DNA of 64,000 nucleotides. Source: Tilletiaria anomala UBC 951 (Eukaryota; Basidiomycota; Exobasidiomycetes; Georgefischeriales; Tilletiariaceae). Below the pieces are notes generated by a model. It was not told the origin of the DNA and ran no database searches. It saw nothing but the letters and a program-made list of their open reading frames with translations. Below, piece by piece: positions 1 to 10,602 of the stretch (position 1 is its first letter; each line of letters opens with the position of its first letter). The DNA is taken from the NCBI RefSeq assembly GCF_000711695.1, contig NW_013546983.1:81092-145091 (forward strand), written 5' to 3'. Both the position numbers and the translations under genes were made by a program.

Positions 1-205
1 GTTCCCCTTTGCGCTCCGTCACAAAAGATCCTGGCCTATTGTAAAACATCTTGTGCATTAATACCCTGCCTATACGTACGAATGCTGTGACAGTGCGCTG
101 TCAGACCTTGAGCAGCATTCGATACAAGTAGATGAGAAGATGGATGCATAGTCTATAAGATACAAGCAGGCATGAGGAAAGTCTGTTCCATATGCGCCTG
201 GGAGC

Positions 206-1870
206 TTAAGGCTTGCCAAGGCGCTTTCCATTCCTCCTGGGTCGTTCGCGAATGACCATAGTGTTACCACCGCGCGTTCCGGGCTTGCGGGTACGCGCAA
301 ACTTGGCGAGATGGCCGTAGATGCTCTTGGACTGCATATTACTCTTACTCTTACCGCGTCCACCGCCATTGGGGTGATCGGTCTTGTTCATGGCAACACC
401 GCGCACCTTGGGCTTGCGGCCGAGCCAGCGCGAGCGTCCGGCCTTGCCGAGACGCCTGTGCTCGTGGTCGATGTTGGACACGCGGCCGATGGTTGCGCAG
501 CAGGCTGCGGGCACGAGGCGGACTTCCCCGGATTGCAACTTGATCTGCGCGTGTGTAGGCGGGGATGAGGGAGACAGGGATACCGATTCAGAAGCGATAG
601 TTTCGGCGTCAGCACTTGGAAGGGTCGCAGTGGCATCCATCTGGCTGGCTTGCAGCTGCTGCCCGTCCTTCGATAAGCCAGCACCCAGACCGCTTGCCGC
701 TTTGCGATGGCTGAAGGCGATGAGCTGGCCGCTCGTTCCTGCCGAGCGAACGAGCTTGGCGGGACCTTGCGGTAGGAGCGAGATGGCATGGATCATCGTA
801 CCGATCGGGATCAAGTTGAGCGGAAGGACATTTCCGGGGCGAACAGCTTGTGTTCGGAAGACACCAAAGTTGAGCGAGGTGGTCGCTGCATCGGCACCGG
901 CAGAAGTGGACGAGGACTTGCCCATGCCATCCGTGCGGTAGCTGCGGACTGTGTCGCCGGCACGCAGACCATCTGGTGCTAGGATGTAACTCCTGCGCCG
1001 ACTGACTTTGTGCTCGAGGAGGGCGATGTGCGCTGTCCTGCCCGGATCGTACTCGATCTGCTTCACTTCTTGCTCGCCAGCTTCCCAGCGGTAGAAGTCG
1101 ACCAGCCTCAAGCGTCGTCGGTGCCCACCTCCACGCCCACGGACGGTGATGCGCCCGTGATGGTTGCGTCCGCCGGTACGGCGCTTTGCGATGGTGAGCG
1201 CGCGCTCGGGACCTTCCTTGTTAAGATGCGGGTTGAGCGTGAAGCGCACCCAGCGAAGAGACGGCGTAAGTGGCTTAAACGTCTTGAACTGACGATCGAT
1301 GCGTACGAAAGGCGACGTCTTGCTTGTTGCGACGCCCAGCTGAGCAGCAAGTGTGGAAGAGGCAGCCTTTTTTCGCGCATCTTTTCGGTGCTGCTTGGAA
1401 ACGAGTCGACGTTCGCGACGCGGTAGCAATGGCCGACCTCGTGCCGGCAAAGTCGATCCGGCATACTTTACGGTGCTCGACGGCACTGCTGAATGGGAAG
1501 AAGATCTAGCTGCTGCTTCCAGCATCATGCTGGAAGGAAGCTGCACCGACGCTTTCAACTGTTGCTGCTGCCTCTGGATCGCCTGCGCTTGAAGTCTCGC
1601 TCGAAGCTGCGGTGGCCGGGGAGCAGGCGGGAGTGAGTCGAAAGAGTTGAACACTGCTCCGGCAAGAGCCGCTGCCCCTGGAGCTGCTGGTATATGTGCC
1701 ATCGATGAGAGTGCGCGTTTGGAAGTTGACCGAGAGGAGATGTAGGAACGCTGCATCTTGCGGCTGGCGGAGCGCGCGGCGACGAGGGGAGATGTCGTCG
1801 AGCGGCTAGCACGCACGCCGCGGCTTGTGCCACCGACGCGGAAGAGCAGCAAGCCCTGCTGCGAGTGCAT
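206..1870 (-). CDS. RML2: Mitochondrial large-subunit ribosomal protein uL2m
   Basis: Core rRNA-binding protein of the mitochondrial large ribosomal subunit, next to the peptidyl-transferase centre. The 554-residue frame carries the L2 signature GGRNHHGRITVRGRGGGH near residues 233-250 and, close to the C terminus, the DHPNGGGRGKSK loop matching the conserved DHPxGGG loop of bacterial L2. The first 60 residues are rich in Arg, Ser and Ala and almost free of acidic residues, as expected of a matrix presequence. The ATG at 1870 is the first in a frame that stays open to 2062. About 130 low-complexity residues (Gln/Ala/Ser) precede the core and a Ser-rich insertion interrupts it, so the protein is much longer than bacterial L2. 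Intronless. It shares a 380-bp divergent promoter region with the next gene. Confidence 0.93.
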   Translation of the reverse strand: MHSQQGLLLFRVGGTSRGVRASRSTTSPLVAARSASRKMQRSYISSRSTSKRALSSMAHIPAAPGAAALAGAVFNSFDSLPPAPRPPQLRARLQAQAIQRQQQQLKASVQLPSSMMLEAAARSSSHSAVPSSTVKYAGSTLPARGRPLLPRRERRLVSKQHRKDARKKAASSTLAAQLGVATSKTSPFVRIDRQFKTFKPLTPSLRWVRFTLNPHLNKEGPERALTIAKRRTGGRNHHGRITVRGRGGGHRRRLRLVDFYRWEAGEQEVKQIEYDPGRTAHIALLEHKVSRRRSYILAPDGLRAGDTVRSYRTDGMGKSSSTSAGADAATTSLNFGVFRTQAVRPGNVLPLNLIPIGTMIHAISLLPQGPAKLVRSAGTSGQLIAFSHRKAASGLGAGLSKDGQQLQASQMDATATLPSADAETIASESVSLSPSSPPTHAQIKLQSGEVRLVPAACCATIGRVSNIDHEHRRLGKAGRSRWLGRKPKVRGVAMNKTDHPNGGGRGKSKSNMQSKSIYGHLAKFARTRKPGTRGGNTMVIRERPRRNGKRLGKP

Positions 1871-2250
1871 GATGGGCCAGAGCGTAGGATGGCCAGCACG
1901 CTTCGCACCCTGTACTAGTTTTGAGGCGCAAAAAGGCCGATGCCTGGGTGGAAGTATCCAAGCGCATGCATAGTGTATGCTGTACGATGGCAGAACGACG
2001 GGAAGGAAATTCGAGAGGGAGCGGAACGGCTGATGAGAAGACCTCGCCGTGACTGAACGCAACTGTTCCTATGTAGGATGCGCATCTCATCCTTGGATAG
2101 CATCGCAAGGCTTCTTTGAGAAGCGACCATACACGGGTCTTTAGATCCTTGAAGCGCTGCTCAGACGGCCGGAGCGCAGACTGCAGAGGGGGACGGCAGA
2201 CGTGCGAGCGAGAACGAAAGAGAGAAAGAAAGAGAGAACGAACGCCGAGC
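1871..2250. promoter_or_regulatory. Divergent promoter region with GA tract
   Basis: The 380 bp between the divergent starts of uL2m and the membrane-anchored protein. Positions 2201-2241 form a nearly pure purine run (GAAAGAGAGAAAG-type repeats) ending 10 bp before the rightward ATG, a polypurine leader common in fungi. I see no clear TATA box. Confidence 0.4.
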
Positions 2251-3465
2251 ATGGCGTTCACAGACCCCCTTGTCCTCGGGCTATCTGGCCTGGTCGTCGC
2301 CCTGTCAGCGGCGCTCTTCTTCAAGACCGCAGCGCCGGGCACTCGTCCCTCTTCTTTGCCTGCTGGTCAGGCTCAGGCCAGCAGCGCTGCGCAGTCGTTA
2401 TCATCGGGCAAGTCCAAGAAGAAGAAAAGTAAGAAGCCGAGCTCGTCGACTGTCGGGGCCGCAGCGGAAGACAGCGGTCTCGCGAGCAAGCTCAAGGGCA
2501 CAAGCCTGCCTGGTGGCTTCACTTCCGATGCAGGATCAGATATATGCACTGCTGAAGGGGAGACGAGCATCTCGAAGAAAAAGCAGGGCAAGGGCGGCAA
2601 GCAGTCTGCAAACAAGGGAAGCAAGCAAGCAGTTCAAGAACAGCAACGAGAGGCTCAGGCAGCCCGAGAATCACAGAGCTATGCGCAGACGGCAGCAGTG
2701 AGAGTGCATAATGTGCAAATCACCTCAGCATCCTCTCAATCGAACGGCCATGGCAATGATGCATCAAACCCGCCTTCCCATGACGATCCATCTGCAGTGC
2801 AAGAGCACGCGGGAGCATGGCCGGACGTTGCGGCTTCATCTAGCGAGAACTCGCAAGTAGAATATGCTCCAGTATCTGCAGCGCCAAAAGAAGCGGAATG
2901 GGAAAGCGTTTCTTCCTACAGCAAGAAGGCCGCACGTCCACCCTCATCTTCCGGCGGGTCGGTCGCGTCGGTCCAGCTTGGCAACAGCCTTGGTGCCGGC
3001 GGCAGCTCTGCACCTGGGAAGTTCGCATCGAAGAACCCATTTGCTCTGCTGAAGGAACAGTTGCTTGATGCGACCTCGAATTCGACTTTATCAGGCGGCA
3101 ACACTGCGAAGGTTCTCAGCATTCCAGCAACCAGCAGCAGCAGCTCCTCGGCCTCCCGGCCGACTTCTAGCACTTCGAATTCGCGCGCCGGCGCCGGCGC
3201 TGCCTCCAACGCCAGCAGCGGTAGCAGTGCAATGTCCAAGAAGCAGCGGCAGAACGCGGCGCGGCGCGAGGCGCAGAAAGCGGCCAAGGCGGATGTGGAA
3301 GCAGCGCGCTTGCAGGCGCTCGCTCAGCACAAGCGCCAGCTGGAAGCGGAGCGGATCAAGGACTTCTTCAGCAAAGGTGCTGGTGTGGGTCGTGGGGGTG
3401 CAGGAAGCGCTAGTGGGGGTCAGAAGGCTAGTGTCAATCAGCAGGGCCATCTCGTATGGGATTGA
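2251..3465 (+). CDS. Membrane-anchored Lys/Ser-rich protein, unknown function
   Basis: Single-exon frame of 404 residues starting at the ATG that follows the GA-rich leader. I do not recognise a named family. Residues 6-26 (LVLGLSGLVVALSAALFF) form one hydrophobic helix with little before it, giving a signal-anchor topology with the bulk facing the cytosol. Residues 50-60 hold a KSKKKKSKK cluster. The middle is low-complexity Ser/Ala/Gln. The C-terminal 75 residues contain a charged helix (SKKQRQNAARREAQKAAKAD, then an AxRLQALAQHKRQLEAERIKDFF stretch) ending in a short VNQQGHLVWD tail. That layout suggests a conserved C-terminal coiled element carried on a membrane anchor, possibly ER. Function is not inferred. 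Confidence 0.8.
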   Translation: MAFTDPLVLGLSGLVVALSAALFFKTAAPGTRPSSLPAGQAQASSAAQSLSSGKSKKKKSKKPSSSTVGAAAEDSGLASKLKGTSLPGGFTSDAGSDICTAEGETSISKKKQGKGGKQSANKGSKQAVQEQQREAQAARESQSYAQTAAVRVHNVQITSASSQSNGHGNDASNPPSHDDPSAVQEHAGAWPDVAASSSENSQVEYAPVSAAPKEAEWESVSSYSKKAARPPSSSGGSVASVQLGNSLGAGGSSAPGKFASKNPFALLKEQLLDATSNSTLSGGNTAKVLSIPATSSSSSSASRPTSSTSNSRAGAGAASNASSGSSAMSKKQRQNAARREAQKAAKADVEAARLQALAQHKRQLEAERIKDFFSKGAGVGRGGAGSASGGQKASVNQQGHLVWD

Positions 3466-3696
3466 TTGAAGATATTGAGGCATATGGCCAACATGTACCA
3501 GGACATTCAGGCAGTCACGCCCACTGCAACGTATCCAATACTCAGTGGGCAATCTGCTGATCATTGCAAGTATATTAGTGCATTGCATCACTACGACAGC
3601 CAATGCAGTCATCCATTCATTTGCTTTACACCGTCGTGTCTTGCCCTGCGTGCTCTATTTTACAGTCGCAAAGTGATTTGAAAGGAAGCCGGCATG

Positions 3697-5256
3697 TCAT
3701 GCGACTACCTTTTGGAGCCTCTCGCACTGCTCGAGCACCGCGCGCCGGCTCGTGCCGCCCACCGCGTCTCTGCGCTCGACGCTCTCGTCAAAGCTCCACA
3801 CCTGCATGACATCCTGCTCAAACTTATCGCTGAGGCCCTGCAGGTCGGCCAGCGTCAGGTCCGTCAGTTGGCACTTGCGCTCCTCCGATATGCGCACGGC
3901 TGAGCCCGAGATGTGGTGTGTCTCGCGGAAGGGGATGCCCTTGCGCACGAGGTATTCGGCTAGGTCCGTTGCGAGCATGTCCGGGGTCAGCGCCGCGCGC
4001 ATCTTTTGCGGGAAGATCTGCAGAGCACAAGGATGGCATTTGTAAGGCTCGCGATGTCACAGGACATGACTCGTGCAGAAAAATGGCACTGCTGTTGCTG
4101 CTCCTTACTCACTGTCATCGTGGACAAGACCCCCGTAGCAATTTTGAGACTGCGATCGACCGTTTCGACAGCATCAAAGAGCGGCTCCTTGTCCTCTTGC
4201 AGGTCCTTGTTATACGTTGAGGGAATACCCTTGAGCGTCATCATGAACCCAGACATCTGGCCGAAGACCCTGCCCGACTTGCCGCGCAGCAGTTCTAGCG
4301 AGTCTGGGTTCTTCTTTTGCGGCATGATCGAGGAGCCGGTCCTATCGAGAGATGAAAGAGAGATTCGGTAAGGATAGGTGTGACAAGGGTCAGCATTGCT
4401 GGGGTACGCACGAGTAAGCATCGCTGAGCTGGACAAAACCAAACTCTGAGCTTGAGTAAATGATGAGATCCTCTGCCATCTTGCTCATGTGCACCATTGC
4501 AAGGGAGGCCCACATGAGAAATTCGGCAACAAAGTCTCGGTCACTGACGCTGTGCATGCTGTTCGTGCCGACAGAGTGGAAACCGAGGTCTTTGGCGATG
4601 GTGTCCCTGTCAAGGCCGGCGAATGGGTTGCCTGCGAGTGGTCCGGAGCCGAGGGGTAAAACTGAGATGCGCGGAATGAGGTCGCGCAGACGGAGGAGGT
4701 CTTGTGAGAAGTAGGTCGCGTGCGACAGGAGGAAGTGAGACCATCGGATCGGCTGGGCGCGCTGCAGATGTGTGTATCCAGGCATCAGGTGGTCCACCTC
4801 TGATTCGGCGCGCTTGATCATGACGTCAAGCAAACCTCTCAGGGAGGTTTCGATGCCGTGTACAACGTCCATCATCCACAGGCGCATGTCGGTCGCTACT
4901 TGGTCATTCCGGGAGCGTCCAGTGTGCAGTTTACCGGCGACAGGGCCGATGAGCTCCTTCAATCGCCTCTCGTTGGCCGTGTGAATGTCCTCGTCGTCCT
5001 CTGCGATGACGAACTTGTCCTCCTTCCACTCCTTGCCGACGGCGTCGAGACCGGCAATGATCTGGTCCCGCTCGTCCGGAGTGAGGATCTTGCAGCCGAC
5101 CAGCGCCCGCGCGTATGCCTGCGAGCCGCGAATGTCTTGCGCCCACATACGCCGGTCGTATGAGAGCGACTGGTTGTACTCGTGCATAAGTGGGTCCGTC
5201 TTCCCCGTGAAGCGGCCGCCCCAGAGCTTCTGCTTGGTAAATTCGGTGCCAGACAT
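3697..5256 (-). CDS. ARG4: Argininosuccinate lyase
   Basis: Catalyses the last step of arginine synthesis, argininosuccinate to arginine plus fumarate. Three exons: 5256-4412, 4341-4113 and 4017-3697, with introns of 70 and 95 bp, give 464 residues, the normal family length. Visible hallmarks are [14 protein letters not shown] at the N terminus, the [13 protein letters not shown] substrate loop and the fumarase/aspartase-superfamily signature [14 protein letters not shown] with its catalytic serine. The first intron falls inside the DAYS/TGSS motif and splicing restores it exactly. The ATG at 5256 gives the usual start, but the frame stays open upstream to 5406 (see findings). Converges with the gene on its left and is divergent from the RsfS/Rrg9 gene. 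Confidence 0.95.
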
Positions 5257-5586
5257 TTTCGCAGATCGCGGCTTGATGCTTGTGCTGTACAAAATGTGAG
5301 TTTTGCTTTGACTTGGATGATGAGCCCTGCGAAGGAGCCTGAAAGATGTGTTATATACGAGTTGCAGAGTGTCGACGAAGATGCTTTTGAATGTTGTGAT
5401 GGCCAAGAAGAGTCTTCGCAGTACAAATCCGGTTCAATGTGATTCTACTCCATCACATTCTTCTTTTCTTGCTCTGCGCTTCATGCTACACAAATCACAC
5501 CCAGATGACCTTGGTCTTGGTCGAGCTCAAGCAACTGCAGGAAGAGCCGATCGTCTCTCGCTCGGGTGCACGAACGTTCTGTAGAA
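5257..5586. promoter_or_regulatory. Divergent promoter region ARG4 / RsfS-Rrg9
   Basis: 330 bp between two divergent ATGs. Its left half is also an open in-frame extension of ARG4 (to 5406). No clear TATA element or Gcn4-type site was noted by eye. Confidence 0.35.
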
Positions 5587-7183
5587 ATGATGACGACTCG
5601 AGGCTCTCGCTCGGCCGTGTGCCAACTGTGTCGTCAACAAGTGCTGGGCCAGCGCGGGCTCACCACCGCCTCTATCCCTTACAAGGCCGCTGCCTCGTTC
5701 ACATCCTTCTGCGACGCCAAAGGCAAGCAGCGACAAGCAGCGCTTTGCGTAGAATGGAATGGACGGTGTCGCTCCGCAGCAGTGTCCTCGTTCAGGTCGC
5801 TGTCAACAAGTCATAGAGTTGCTTCCGCCGAAAAGCCGGAGAGCAGCAGCAGCCAGTCGGCAGTCCCATGGTTCATGGAAGATGAAGTCGTGTCACCGCC
5901 GTCGATAGATGCAGAAGACGCTATTGCAGACGATGCAGAAGCGTCATTGTCCATTATCAGCCCAAGACCAGAATCAAGCACACTACCCATTCAACTTGAA
6001 CACCTGTACGAGCTGCTCACACATGGCAGTGCCGCTGCTCTCGTCGCAAGGCCGCACACCGCTTCTTCTCTGCCGTACTCTTTCTCTTCTTCCGAATACG
6101 AGCTGGAAGACTCTAAAGAAATCGGTGATGCGTCGGGACCGATAAGGTCGCCCATTCAATTCATCCATGCCAAAGCTATCTCCCAGCACGATGCATGGTG
6201 CGACTGGATCGTTGTCCTGGAGACGAGAGGTAATACGGTCGGTCTTGTGAGAAAGCTCGCCCTTGAAGTTGGCGACTATGTGAGTTGATTTCCCAAATCC
6301 TACTATCTCTGAGAGGCCTTACTGATCGTGGCCGTATCTTCTCTCTCTGTGTAATATCTCTGACCTGCAGCTACGAAGCACTCGGCCCCCGCATACATTA
6401 GACCCTGCAGCCTCTTTCGTTGCCAGCCTCGTGTCCACTACTTCCGCTGCAGCCTCGACCGCGTCAACGATATCAGAGACTTGCAAGCATGTCCCAGCCG
6501 AAGTAGCGGGCACGGCATGGCGACCGCGCCGCATCCTGACGCGGGAAGCACAGTCCGCCTTGCGTGTGCTGCACGCGTCGGACCCGGAGGGATTCTCCCT
6601 GCCTCGCCTCGCTGCCGAGTTCAAGATCAGCCGCGAGAGCGTGCGGCGGATTCTCAAGAGTGGACGGAAGATCCCCGGCGCCGAAGCGCACGCTGTCGCT
6701 GCTCAGAGCAAGTGGACGCCGGACGTGGCGGCAGAGGAAAGACAGCTACGTAGGGCGCTCGAGAGGCGGGAAGAGAAGCGGCGCGTGTGGATGGAAGGCG
6801 AGGAGCAGCAGATCGAGGAGCTTCGCCGGAAAGTGAGAAGCGGCCTGATGGATACTGACACTTTGAAGGATGATTCACCAACGCGGGCACGCCAAGAAGA
6901 AGAACTGGTTGAGGATGCATACGCCCATCAGGACGGGCAGAGCGCGAACAGTAAAAACTTGTACAAGCACCCTGTGCGATACGAGGGCATGCCTCACTCC
7001 GCAACAAACGTTGGCGGCGCAGCTGCGCGGCGTGCTACTCGTTCGCAAGGCGAAGGTAATTGGTGCATGGTAGATGCCGGTTGGTGCGTCGTGCATGTCA
7101 TGACTCCGCAAGCGAGACAGCTTTATGAAATTGAGAGCATCTGGGAGGACCAGATGCGCGAAGAGGCATATCCTTCCGTGTGA
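5587..7183 (+). CDS. RRG9: Mitochondrial protein with RsfS-like and neugrin/Rrg9 domains
   Basis: Two exons (5587-6279, 6371-7183; 91-bp intron) give 501 residues. The N terminus is basic and Ser/Thr-rich, fitting a mitochondrial presequence. Residues about 282-335 (RPRRILTREA, then LAAEFKISRESVRRILKS) match the neugrin/Rrg9 domain, a helix-turn-helix-like module; yeast Rrg9 is needed for respiratory growth and mitochondrial genome maintenance, and human neugrin supports 16S rRNA pseudouridylation. It is followed by a charged coiled segment typical of that family. Residues about 193-245 (DWIVVLETRGNTVGLVRKLA, then YLRSTRPPH) resemble the core of ribosome-silencing factor RsfS, an inference by pattern only. 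The splice junction joins GDY to LRSTRPP inside this segment. A poly(A)-signal-like AATAAA lies at 7233. Only 62 bp separate its stop from the convergent ASNSD1-type gene. Confidence 0.8.
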
Positions 7184-7245
7184 CAGCGCACATTTCCATT
7201 TTAATGCTTGCGTACATATCCTGTTCCTACGAAATAAAAAGTTGC

Positions 7246-9652
7246 TCAATCGCGAGAGAGAAGTGCCTGTCCCTTGACCTTTCCGTCTCCTTCATTCATT
7301 TTTGCACTCCTCGCACCAAACTGAATTGCCCTTTTCCTGCGCTCGGCGGTATCCTGCAAGCCGAGCAAGCGCGCTACATCTCGCAAGACCATCTTGTCAC
7401 CTATTCCTTCTCCCAAGGGGATATTGGCCTTTTCGGCAGCAGGAAGGCTGCAAGCGAAAGTCACGACGTTGGTCGCAAGGAATGGGTACCGCGCTTCTCG
7501 GCCAGTGCACGCGATCATGCGATCGTCTCGACCTAGATTTCTTTCGGGAAGGCGATCCAAATCGAGTTGCAGCTGCGGAGCAGAGCGCGTCCCGCATCAA
7601 ATAAAGTCAGGTTTACTGGAGCATGACAAGAGAATGAGGATGGCGTAAATAAGACATACTTCTTTGGTGAGGCCAGACCATCCTTCCTTGGAATAAGCCG
7701 TCCTATGCCTGGCGTACCCTCCAAACAGCTCGTCGGCTCCGAGGCCACTGAGAAGGACGCGAGCTGGAGTCTCATATACTGCCGCGCCGGGGTTTGCCGC
7801 AGAGTCACTGGCTGTAGTCAAAGGAGAGTAGGACACGCCTCGCCCATGGGCTGCGAAATGCAAGGCCGCAGCAATGCTCAAGTCCATCTGTGCATCATTA
7901 AAGAAGACTGTAAAAATATGCACCAAATAATGCCTCTTCGAGGCAGCGTGTGCGCAACTCACGACGGTCGCATTGGGCCACATCTTTTCCACGATGCCAC
8001 CTTTTCTGCTCTTGTACTCCTGTGACGGTACATTCACTTGTACGAACACCCACTCCCGGCTGGGTGCCAGTCTCTGCAGTTCTGCGAGTGCTTCAAGACC
8101 CGTCAGGCGGTCAGGTGTGTCGTATGGCCCTCTCTTCAGCTGTGCGACGGAAGTCAAACTTGATTTGCAGCAGCCAGCAATTTTATCGTCTTTCGTACTA
8201 TTAACCTTTCCTCTCTTCGACTGATTGATCGTACTGCGCCTCGACAGCTCCGTCTCTTGCGCCTTTAAGCTTCTAGGGTTCTCGAAAGCTACATTGATTA
8301 AGTCGATTTGTTCTTCAGGTGGGAGATGAGCATGCGCGAGCAATGCAAGTACGGTGCAATCCAAGCCGCCGGAGAATAGCAGCGCTGTAGAGCATGTCGA
8401 CGAAGAATGTGACCCAGAAACAGAAGAAGCGGTGCGACACTGAATGGGTGGCAAACGACTTGCGACAGCCGTTTTGAGCTCAGTCAAAAGATTCTCCGCA
8501 TTTTGTTTCCTCTTGTCTGACCGTTGTTGTTGCATGCTAACGGGGTCTTCGCTGGGGCCGGCGGATTGCACGCAGCGCCAATCCGGCCTTATTCGTGGCC
8601 AAGGCTTCGATTCGGGTTCTGAATGAAGGGTGAGAAGGAAGTAGGAGCTGGTTGGGACTTCTTCCAATCGATTTGTGAGCTGTATGTCTGCAGTATTAGG
8701 AGCCGTCGATTCTCCATCAGTACTTTCGACCGCAGCAGGTTCACGCACACCGTGCGAGCCTTCAGAATCAATCCTAGCGAAGGTCCTTACTACTGCTTCC
8801 GTGGAGCAAGAGCACAAGAGAAAACCATGATCGCCAGCGAAGGATGAAGAATTGAGAGAGACTCGAGGTGTGTGAAGCAGTGACCGTCGACCGAGCATGT
8901 CACGACCGTAAAAAATGCGGGCTCTGCTAGGCTGGCAGTGAAGTGTATGTATGAGTATCGGGTTTTCTGATATATAGAGCTTTCTTTGGGCACTCACTTC
9001 GATTAGCACGAATGCGAATGGGCCTTCGACCTCATCGAGGATAGAGGCTAGCACTTCATGGGCCATGGGACTTGGCCCTGTTACCGATACCTGCTTCTCG
9101 CACTCTTCGAGAATATCCGTGAGCGCTTCGAAGATAGCTTTCCCGTCATTTTCACCGTTCCAAACTCGTTCAAAAAGCTCCTTAATCCGGCGCTCGATGA
9201 AATTTGCACCCTTTTTCGAGTTCTTGGCGATCGAACATGGCTGATATTGCTTGCGCTGTTCGAAAATTTGACCGTTCCAGGCGAAATATAGATTGTGTTC
9301 TGGCGAAAAGAATGGTTGTGCGGTCTTACTTGGTCCACGCAGGGCCAGGACTGATGCGCTCAGCCGAGCTTGCCACACAGCAGTTGTGGACGAGGACGCA
9401 GATGAAGCGGGTGTTGGAATTGACACAGTGACTGTCTCAGTAATGTCCGGGCCTGGAATTCATCGAGGAGTGTACAACCGCAATGGCACGTGAGAATATG
9501 CATTGAGATGGTAGAAGTACGGCACGTAGTAAAGACGCACCTCTGAGAGCATTACATGCTACAAGATCATCTTCCCATTCAAGCTGAGGATCAGGTGGGA
9601 CATCGCCGCAATTGCCTTGCAGGCGCCGCAGTACGAGGGTGATGCCGCACAT
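7246..9652 (-). CDS. Asparagine synthetase domain protein (ASNSD1 type)
   Basis: Homologue of human ASNSD1 and yeast YML096W: glutamine amidotransferase type 2 plus asparagine-synthase domains, true substrate unknown. Exons 9652-9541, 9452-8998, 8931-7963, 7887-7660 and 7572-7246 give about 696 residues. The start MCGITLVLRR places the catalytic Cys2 correctly. YGRDMLGRRSLL lies in the amidotransferase half. The synthase half has the PP-loop LFSGGLDCTVLALL, then DRLTGLEAL and GLGADELFGGY, and ends RLPERNLGRDDRM and KRAMQFG-like KRAIQFGARSAKM. Introns 2 and 3 (66 and 75 bp) are stop-free and in frame; I removed them because they interrupt conserved blocks (VLIE/...RIFYGRD and NATV/MDLSIAAAL) and have GTGAGT...CAG ends. 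The Lys-rich piece around 8170-8240 could hide another intron. Confidence 0.88.
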
Positions 9653-10602
9653 TTGATCCTTTTTGCAACTACTTTCAACAGCAGGGAGACACACGAGGCA
9701 TAATACCCTTCCAGAAAGTTCTGCTCAGAGCCGAAGCAGGCTCTGTGTGCGAAGTCGTAGAAGCAGCAGTGCGAAGTACGAATGAATGTCGATGGCCTGA
9801 CGATGGTGAAGCGTGTTCGAATTGTCTCCGGTAGTAAGCTGTATTTTCAACTAGAAGCCGTCTCAACTATTTTGGCCTCAACTAACCCAACATGCGCAAA
9901 TCGGGGTAATACGCATCTCATCACCAGTAAGACCATGCAAATCCGGGTTTCTTAGTCAAGGATCCTGGGGTTAGAGCTCGAAGTTGCCCGTCTTTTCCCG
10001 CACATTTTTTGAAACCTCCTTTACATCCTGAACCTCTGGGCCTGTCGAGGGTATTAGCAAACGGGATTGACAGATTGGCGCCTGAAAACTAGTCCCCATT
10101 CTAGATTGGGATCGCATGTCTTCATCTTGAATCTCGTCAATGACAATGATGGAAAAATGACAGTAGACTGCGGAAAGCAGCGGCTCAAAGGCCTGTAGTT
10201 CCGCCGAAGTCAAGAATTTCGTGTAGATCTCGAGCGTAATCTATCATCGTCTGGGCAAGATAAGAGCGCATTTTGCAGCAAAGCCGTTGCTGGACCTGCT
10301 TAGTATTGAAAAGTAAAAAGCGAGGAGAATGCAAAATCAGGGGGATATGATGTCTGTTCGCTTTTTTCGGTGCAATTGAAAAATGCTGTTTTACATTCCA
10401 CGATATGCTGAGTTTGATTCACTTCGCACTTCTATTTTCAAATCCTTGACCTAGAGTTGACGACCTCGCTCGTTTGCAGCGACCTTCAACTCCCGCCATC
10501 CTTGCTAATTAGACGAGCAACCCACGGCAGTGAGCTCGTTTCTTTGCACGGGCAATCGACGAAAAAAAAGACCATTCTTCATCCTTGCACAAGCTAGGAA
10601 AG
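9653..10602. other. 950-bp intergenic region, AT-richer
   Basis: Spacer between divergently transcribed ASNSD1-type and UTP11 genes. It is visibly richer in A/T than its flanks and has no complete gene. On the minus strand, 9971-10300 shows two coding-like pieces in different frames, one containing FSIIVIDEIQDED (discussed in findings). No complete start-to-stop model could be built. Confidence 0.4.

Noticed and set aside
5566-5586. Earlier ATG-like start seven codons upstream of the RsfS/Rrg9 protein
   Set aside because: The codon at 5566 begins the frame, but the tandem ATG-ATG at 5587 gives the better presequence; the choice hardly changes the protein.
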